The translations under genes and the position numbers were made by a program. From Zygnema cylindricum (taxonomy: Eukaryota > Streptophyta > Zygnematophyceae > Zygnematales > Zygnemataceae): DNA of 64,000 nucleotides. This document shows, piece by piece, positions 56,804 through 64,000 of this stretch (positions are counted from its first letter, which is position 1; each line of letters starts with the position of its first letter). The notes beneath the pieces were generated by a model, which ran no database searches, was not told the origin of the DNA, and was given only the letters and a program-made list of their open reading frames with translations. Location: positions 1 to 64,000 of the forward strand of contig JBBHKE010001317.1 in the NCBI GenBank assembly GCA_037447655.1, given 5' to 3'.

Positions 56804-57839
56804 AAGTCCTCAAAGTGAGCAGCTTCCAAGAAGCCTCTAGGATAATCTTGACCCTTTGTGTTTCAGCGAAAACAACTGCCACCTTGGCAGACAAAAACCC
56901 TGATCACCGGCACCCCTGTGAAGGCAAGACTCCCGTGAGTCGATAGCAAAAAGAATCTCTGAATTTGCTCCCCTGAGCAATACATTATGGAGGGTCAAAG
57001 TTGACCTTTTGTACAGAAGCTCTCTGGGAGAGAGGGTCCTATCTCCTAATTTTTCTAAGTACTATCTCTCTCACAGACTCTATCTACTGATGTACGGAAC
57101 CGATCAAGATACTGTTCTGTACGCATAAGTACAGTTGCCGGTGTTCTTTATGTACGAACATTGTACGACATGGCATAAATGTCGACACATGTCATATCAA
57201 GATTTGATGCCATAATCTCCGGAGATTCCACGATCCAACGTAATTTTACCACGTGTCATCCGATGTGGCGATGGCCACAAACCGCTAAAATCTTCTTCCG
57301 CGATCTCGGCGCTAATTCCGGCCGTCCGATTAAATTCGGATTTAATCGTAGCCGTAATAAATACATGCGCGGTATTCGTTTCACTTACGAAATAAATGCG
57401 CGGTATTGATTTCTTGTTTGTACCGGAATCCGTACTTTATATATTACCGGATCTATGTTTACCGTAATCTATTACAGTTAAATGATTTAACTTACGTATA
57501 CAAATTTAAATAAATATCAAACTATATACTACGTAACACTAATGTTAGACTTAACGGCTAAGGCTACTGGCTACTAAATGTCTGCCGGCTGGTAGGTACA
57601 AGGATCAAATCCTGTGGCCGGCAAAATCTTTTATATAAATAAACCCCTAACTAATATAGATTTCCCGTAAACCTCTGGATAGCCTAGGTAGCTATGGCTC
57701 TAGCTCCCTCTCCAATTTCTCAGTGACTGCGACAAGTTTGAGAGTTTGGAGAGAGAAGTTAGAGGTAGACTGCCTCGGCTTCTTTCTATATTTCTATTTA
57801 GACCTAGAAAATACTATAAATGGACCATTAATTACTACA
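56784..57839 (-). repeat. 5' LTR of element Q
   Basis: The 1056-bp LTR matches 51380-52435. It holds the Gag ATG (56803), the GCGCGGTATT direct repeat around an imperfect hairpin (near 57366-57410), and a tRNA-like module. Confidence 0.9.
57547..57630 (+). other. tRNA-like module in element Q 5' LTR
   Basis: CTTAACGGCTAAGGCTACTGG begins the module and AGGATCAAATCCTG stands at the B box position near 57601. It is antisense to the element. Confidence 0.55.
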
Positions 57840-58286
57840 GCGGCATCTCCGAGGATAAAGGGAGCGAATCCGGACATACCACGTGTCGACATTTAGGCCA
57901 TGTCGTACAGTATTCGTATAGAAAGTACACCGGCAATTGTACTTTTATGTACGGAAAAGTAATTTGATTGGTTCTGTACATCAATAGATAGAGTCAGTGA
58001 AAGAGATAGGACTTAGAAAAATTAGAAGATAAGACCCTCTCTCCCAGAGAGCTTTGGTACAAAAGGTCAACTTTGACCCTCCCTAACTTACAGCTCAGGG
58101 AAGCAAATTCAGAGATTCTTTTTGTTATCAACTCAGGGGAGTCTTGCCTTCACAGAGGTGAAGTTGGTCAGATATTTTCTATCAGGAAAGCAATTATTTT
58201 TTCTGAAACACAAAGGGGTCAGGATTATCCTAAAGGCTTCTTGGAAGCTGTCCACTATGAGGACTTATGGAGATCTCAAAGTTTCA
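57840..58286 (+). repeat. 3' LTR of element N, part 3
   Basis: It begins with the second GCGGC of the element Q duplication and matches the end of the 5' LTR (CTCTCTCCCAGAGAG, TTCAGAGATTCTTTTTG), finishing AAAGTTTCA at 58286. TACAT follows as the right-hand target duplication of N. Confidence 0.9.
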
Positions 58287-61200
58287 TACATCTCCTCATC
58301 GGAGCATCACCATAACTAGCATCAATCCAAGTAGTGATGTTAGTATTCTCCCCACCCAAATGAAACCATAGATCCCTAGTTCCTATCAAATATCTAAGGA
58401 CTCTCTTAGCTACCTCCCAATCCCTCTTCGTGGGAGCATTTAGACTTCTACTCAGTACTCCTACAGCTGCAGTGAAGTCCGGTCGGGTACAATTTAGAAA
58501 ATAGATTAGACTTCCCACAACTTGCTTGAAAGGAATAGTCTGCATGAACTTCTGTTCTTTAATAGATAATTCCTCGTCTAAGACTATGACTCCTTCTTCC
58601 TCACTCCCCTCACTTCTTTTCTTTAACTCCATTGGATTTGTATAACTATTAGCTTTATCCATCTGAAAATTTTCAAGCATGTTCCCTATTTCTTCCTTTT
58701 GAGTCAATCTTATAATCTTTCTTTTTCGATCTCTTTCTACTTGAATTCCCAAAATATATTTTGCTTCCTCCATATCATTCATTTTCAATCTCCCCTTAAG
58801 ATCGGTTTCCAGTATATAAATTTTATCCATTGATTTAGTTAAAACATGTAAATTATCAACACAAATTGCAATAAACATAACACCTTCAGTGATTTGAGCT
58901 AATCCGGATGTATCCCAGCCCAGTAAGAAACTCATCAAGCTTCTTATTCCACTCTCGCGGCGCCTATTTCAAACCATAAAGAGATTTAATCAGCCGGCAT
59001 ACCTTACTCTCCTCTCCTTCCTCCACGAATCCTTCAGGTTGTCGCATGAAGATCTCCTCTTCCAATTCTCCATGCAAAAAGGTTGTCTTGATGTCCATCT
59101 GGTGCACCTCCATATCTTTTGCTCCTGCCAGAGTAGAAGTATGCGGACGGAGGGAAATCTGACGACCAGGGCAAAGGTTTCCTCGTAGTCGATACCCTCT
59201 TTTTGTGTAAATCCATTTGCGAATAATCGGGCCTTGAAGCGCTCAATTGTGTTATCTGGGTTCAGTTTTAATTTGAAAACCCACTAACAACCTATTAGTT
59301 TTCGGATAGGTGGACAATCCACTAGCTCCTAAGTATCAGCTGCCATAATTAAGGCCCTCTCCTCATTGATGGCTGTCTTCTACCGGTTCCTTCCTGGACA
59401 AGTCATCGCCTCTCTATAAGTTTGAGGGTCATCTTGATAAGATTGTTTTGTTACCTGGTTATTAACCTGTTTTTCTTGCAATCTTTTGTTACTTCTCCTT
59501 CCCCCCTCAAAATCTTTTGCCGGAATAGATGGTTCTCGTAGGTTCTTTCAAAAAATCTCGGTTTCTCCCCTATCCCTTGATTTCGAATCAATTTCTACCA
59601 CGTCTTCCGCTGTGGGTAGAGTTCTCACTGGAGTTTCCGCAGCCGAGTCCTTTTTGGTCTGATTTGTACCTGCAAGAATGTCATCTATTCTAAAACCTGG
59701 ATTGTTAGGAAGCTCAAAGTCATCGGAATTTTCTGACTCAAATCTGATTTTTACTGACTTTGTATACTTGAAGGGATCCACAGACTTTCATTCATCCATA
59801 GCTACTAGATGATTTACTAAGATTATATCTTCCCTTTGTAGATCATAAACTCTTTATCTTTCAACATCCTCATCATATCCTAATAAGTATCCCGGTTTTC
59901 TTTTAGGATCTAACTTCTAATTAGACCGATATGTATCTAGACTGAATACCTGACTGCCGAAAACCTTTAAGTGAGATATGTCTGGTTTCCGGCCTGTCCA
60001 TCTCTCATACGGTGTTTGATCATTTATAGCTGAAGGAAGAACTCTATTTTTGAGGTTATTAGCACAGTTTGTTGCTTATGCCCAAAACCTTTTGCCTATC
60101 TTCTTATCCGACAAAATACTTCTAGCACTATCACTTAGTGTCCCATTTAATCTTTCAGCTACCATATTCTGTTTCGAGGTTTTTGGAACTATCTTTTGGT
60201 GTTGGACTACATCTTCCCTCAGAAAATCCTCAAACTGGTTAAAAGTATACTCTCCACCATTGTCACTCCATATTCTCTTGATTGGAGTTTCATGGAGTTT
60301 TACGCTCCATGCTTTATATTGTCTAAAACAATTTTGAGCTTCTGACTTATTTTTCAAAAAATACACCTTGGAATACCGAGACCAATTATCAGTAATAGTC
60401 ATTATAAATCTCTTCCCCCCGGTGAGGGCACTTTAGCCGGTCCCCAAATATCTATGTGTACTAAATCTAGAATTTTTTCTCTTTTATAGGTGGTTGTTTT
60501 GGGAAATGGTAATCTGTGTGTTTTACTTTGAGCACATCCACTAAAATCACTTATATTATCACTCTCACTGAATTGAATCCCTTCCACCACTCCCATCTTT
60601 TTCATCTCTCTCTACTTATCTAGATTCTCATTCCCAAGCCTCTTATGCCACATCATAATATCATGAACACTAGCATAATAAATTTTCTTCGTTTCATTAC
60701 TTATAATCAGCCTAAACATCCATTGGCTACCTTTCTCGGCGATAAATTATACCTTCTCCTCAAAAATAGCAGTAAAGACTCCTTCCCTAGTGCTAGTGAA
60801 AAAACCCTAATCATCTAATACAGATGTAGAGATGTTGTTTTTTTTCAGCTCCGGTATAAACAATACATCGAAGAATGTTACTATAGATGTCTTTCCTTCT
60901 CCCAGGACTTTCAAGTCCACTGATCCTACAAGTGTAGTAGTGACTATCCTCCCATCCCTGTACTCTATCTCTACAGTGGGATTCTTTCTTATCTTAGTGA
61001 ACAGGTGTTTATCCTTACACATGTGCATGGAGGCACCTGAATGTACAATCCAGCCGGCTTCACCTTTCAATCCACCGTATGTACATTTTTGCCTTCGTGG
61101 AATTTCGACCTCGTTTTTCGCCTCCAACTCCTCATCCAATAGGAGCTCATCGTCCTCGTCCTTCGATTCTGCCTCATGTACCTGTGTCACAAGGGCCTTT

Positions 61201-61922
61201 TTCTTTCCTCTCGGGGTACCACCGGTCTGCCCCTCCTTTAACCGAAGCTCGGTTATCTTAGTGCACTCTGCCATATAGTGCCCCGGTTACTTACAAAAGT
61301 TGACATAAACCTTTGGGAGCCCTTGGTCCGAACTCGTCAGTTTGATTTTTCTGCTCTCTCCCCTTATAGTTTCCGACCAGTCTTCGGGAATCATTGTTCC
61401 TCCAATCGGTCGTTGCTGCCAAGGCTTGCCCACTCTTTCCTCTACTTCGGATCTCAATCGTATTCTCTTGAACGAGAATCATCCCTACCACTAAGTTCCA
61501 TATTCACCTTGATTCCGAAAAGTCCTGCACACGGTTGACATATTCTCGAACTCATCGGGTAACTTCATCAGTAAACTGTTAACCTTTTCTTTTTCACTAA
61601 AATCTTTTCCCGCACTCTTTATCTCCATGAAAAGTGTAGCAAGTTCATTGCAAAAATCCAACATCTTCCCCCTCTTGTATACATACTTCTTAACTTTCTA
61701 ATCAGCCAACTGTTTTTGCTGAATCATACCACTTTGGTACATCTCTATGAGAGTTATCCAAAGATTGGATGCCATTTCTACCTGCAAATGAGGACATGCA
61801 AGTCTTTGAGTGAGATGGCGTTGGATGAAGTGCTTTGCCGCCATATTTTTGAAGTCCCAGGTTTCAGTATCATTCTCCTCGTTCCTCGGAATAGGTGACA
61901 TGATGTCGAACCAGTTGCTATT
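58287..61922 (-). pseudogene. Element M Gag-Pol, remaining part, broken
   Basis: This continues the RNase H piece at 43562-43983. In minus order from the right I read Gag (61700-61910), a zinc knuckle disrupted by an insertion near 61295, and the protease reading HSGAS instead of DSGAS (codon 61041-61043). Next come an integrase core with SDNGGEY near 60260 and MVAERLNG near 60165, and RT with CVDN in place of YVDD (58852-58863). RNase H starts with NITTWIDASYGDA near 58320. Protease and RT active sites are both changed. Gag N-terminus and 5' LTR are missing at 61922, where plus-strand element R begins. Confidence 0.88.
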
Positions 61923-64000
61923 GACATCCATAGTCACTTTCTCTGATGTTCTTTTTATTCCGGAGTTGAACAAAAATCTTATCTCTACGTCGGTCTTAGA
62001 TGATAAGGGTTTTGAGACTAGTACTAAGAAAGGAGTCTTTGTTGCTAGCCATGAGAATGAAGTGTACTTCACAGCTGAAAAAGGTAGCGAAGGATTGTTT
62101 AGGCTGAATTTGAGTAATGGAAAGACGTGAGTTTACTATGCTGGTGTAAGTGATTTGATGATATGGTATAAAAGATTGGGACATGTGCATCTAGATAGAT
62201 TGAAAGTAATGAAAAAAATGGGTGTAGTTGAGGGAATACATTTTGGGGGTAATGAGACTTTGGATGATTGTAGTGGGTGTGCACAAGGCAAAGCCCACAG
62301 ATTGCCTTTTCCAAAGGTCGCAACATATAAGGGTGAAAAGGTTTTAGATTTGGTTCATACTGACATATGGGGACCGGCCAAAGTGCCATCAGTTGGAGGG
62401 AAAAGATATATGCTTACTATCACGGATGATTGGTCTAGATACTCTAGAGTATATTTCTTGAAAAACAAATATGAGGCTTCGGTTTATTTTAAAGAGTATA
62501 AAGCATGGAGTGAAAAACTCCATGAGACACCTATAAAAAGAGTGAGGAGTGAAAATGGGGGGGAATTCACTTCTAATGAGTTTGAGGATTATTTGAAAGG
62601 GGAAGGGGTTCAACACCAAAAGACTGTCCCAAAGAATTCAGAACAAAACAGTGTAGCCGAGAGACTAAATCGTACTCTAAGTGATAGTGCCCGTAGTATG
62701 TTGACGGATAAAAAGATAAGGAAAAGTTTTTGGGCAGAAGCTATGAATTGTGCTAACTATCTCAAAAATAAAGACCTTACCTCGGCTATAAAAGGCCAAA
62801 CACCTTGTGAAAGATGGACCGGAAAAAAACCTAATATTTCACACTTAAAGGTGTTTGGAAGTCAAGTGTTTAGTCTAAACACAGAAAAATCTGATTGGAA
62901 GCTAAATGCTGGAGGAAAGTCGGGATACTTACTTGGGTATGATGAAAATTTAAAGGGATATAGAGTTTATGATCTCGAAAGAGAAGTCATATTTCTAGTA
63001 AAACACTTGGTAGTTATGGCCATAGATCCCTTTAAGTACACCAAATCGGTAAGGATTAGAATTGAATCCAAAAATGAGTTAGATTCAGATTCTTCTAATC
63101 GAACTCCGGTTCGGCCTGACTTTGCAGAAGAAGAGGAAAAACTGACCGAGAGTGACTCTCTCTTGGAGCCACAACATCCGATTCAAACCGAAGAAGAAAA
63201 CGAGGAAAGACCAGGAATGGATGATGAACATCCGGAGATGGACTCCACGGATAGGGGAGAAGGTGAAGTTATTCGGAGAAACCCAAGATTACCCTCTATC
63301 TCAGCGTCCGAGTTTGAAGGAGGAAGGAGAAGCAGTAAGAGACTTCGAGCAAGGTAACTAAGTTGTCACATTTGAGCGAACCCCAGATTTACTCAGAAGC
63401 AGTTAATAGTCCGGAAGGTGATAGATGGGTGAGAGCTATTAATGATGAGATGGCTTCCATTATGGAAGCAAACACATGGGAGTTGGTGGATTGTCCTCCA
63501 GATAGAAAGCCGATAAGATGCAAGTGGGTATTTAAGTTAAAGCTCAACCTAGATAACACTATCGAGCGATACAAGGCCATATTAGTGGCAAAGGGGTTCA
63601 CACAGTAGGAGGGGATCGATTATGAGGAGACTTTTGCTCCGGTTGTTGGATTCCCCTCCATCCAGATTTTACTTTGTCTCGCGGCAGCGGAAGACATGGA
63701 AGTGCACCAGAGTGACATTAAAACCGCTTTCTTACACAAAGAATTGGAAGAAGAGATCTTTATACGACAACAGGAAGGATTTGTGGAGAAAGGAAAGGAA
63801 AGCAAGGTGTGGAGATTGCAAAAGTCCCTTTATGGACTAAAGCAAGCTCAACGCCAATGGAACAAAAAATTGGACGAGTTTTTGACGAGTTTGGATATAT
63901 TCGAATCAGTTCGGATCATTTTATCTACTTATTTGAGGACGAGGAAGGTATAATTTTCATTGCCATATATGTTGATGATTTGATTGTTTTGAGTAAATCA
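61923..64000 (+). pseudogene. Copia Pol (integrase and RT), element R, broken and cut by the window end
   Basis: The fragment starts within the protease-integrase linker (IVTFSDVLFIPELNKN). The zinc finger first His is Tyr (WYKRLGHVHL, codon 62167-62169). The integrase catalytic second Asp is Glu (SENGGEF, codon 62551-62553), while VAERLN keeps the Glu. An acidic linker and NPRLPSISASEFEGGRRSS follow. RT blocks are WELVDCPPDRKPI, KWVFKLKLN and, at the window edge, IAIYVDDLIVLSKS. Stops at 62128-62130, 63355-63357 and 63606-63608 break it. Gag and 5' LTR are missing. Confidence 0.88.

Larger units (their letters stand above)
51380..57839 (-). mobile_element. Ty1/copia retrotransposon, element Q (family II), structurally complete
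   Basis: Perfect GCGGC target duplications (51375-51379 and 57840-57844) flank two LTRs of equal length (1056 bp). A primer-binding site, Gag-Pol and polypurine tract lie between. It sits inside the 3' LTR of element N, so it is younger than N. The coding region carries several breaks. Confidence 0.93.
43984..58286 (+). mobile_element. Ty1/copia retrotransposon, element N (family II), with two nested insertions
   Basis: The perfect target duplication TACAT at 43979-43983 and 58287-58291 fixes both ends, and the host RNase H of element M continues across it. The element has a 5' LTR, primer-binding site, Gag-Pol, polypurine tract and a 3' LTR split into three pieces by solo LTR P and element Q. 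Confidence 0.92.

Overview
This 64 kb window is eukaryotic repeat DNA. I find no recognisable host gene. Almost every base belongs to LTR retrotransposons, mostly Ty1/copia, inserted into one another. The species cannot be named from the sequence. One integrase tail carries a chromodomain (Ty3/gypsy chromovirus), which argues against a typical insect genome and fits fungi, oomycetes, algae, plants or other protists better; this is inference only.

Layout, left to right. 1-1480: 3' end of copia element A (+) and its LTR. 1481-3233: a decayed LTR-like stretch, then an LTR plus RNase H tail of family E (-). 3234-9418: element B (-), with an unbroken 1449-residue Gag-Pol reading frame and LTR copies that look identical. 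9419-10405: second family-E remnant. 10406-16514: element C (-), both LTRs present, coding region broken. 16515-17997: (+) LTR / tiny internal piece / LTR / gag stub. 17998-24408: element D (-), whose two LTRs are of different make. 24409-25459: family-C LTR and RNase H tail. 25460-29112: 3' part of a Ty3/gypsy chromovirus (-) carrying an unfamiliar ORF between the integrase chromodomain and the 3' LTR, split by a copia solo LTR. 29113-30840: copia LTR piece, then family-E gag, primer-binding site and LTR. 30896-41686: element F1 (+ LTR and gag) split by solo LTR F2 and by element H, which itself holds a family-J fragment and another solo LTR. 41687-61922: element M (-), whose LTR holds solo LTR L and whose RNase H gene holds element N (+); the 3' LTR of N holds an unrelated solo LTR (P) and the complete element Q (-). 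61923-64000: element R (+), truncated on the left and running off the window.

Main copia families: I (B, H, T), II (D, N, Q, M, solo LTR 26265-27444), III (F1, F2, L), IV (A, C, C3, solo LTR 37584-38301). Families I-IV share three features. (1) The primer-binding site matches the anticodon-loop part of initiator tRNA-Met, as in Drosophila copia. (2) The Gag-Pol start codon lies inside the 5' LTR and the frame runs through the LTR edge and the primer-binding site, so that site encodes the conserved Gag peptide VMGP. (3) In families I-III most LTRs contain a tRNA-like A-box/B-box module in antisense orientation to the element. Family E instead uses a site matching the 3' end of initiator tRNA.

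Five insertions have perfect 5-bp target duplications that prove their borders: N (TACAT), Q (GCGGC), and the solo LTRs at 26265 (GATTA), 37584 (TATTC) and 42465 (GAATA). Only element B keeps an uninterrupted coding region; the others carry stops, frameshifts or lost catalytic residues.
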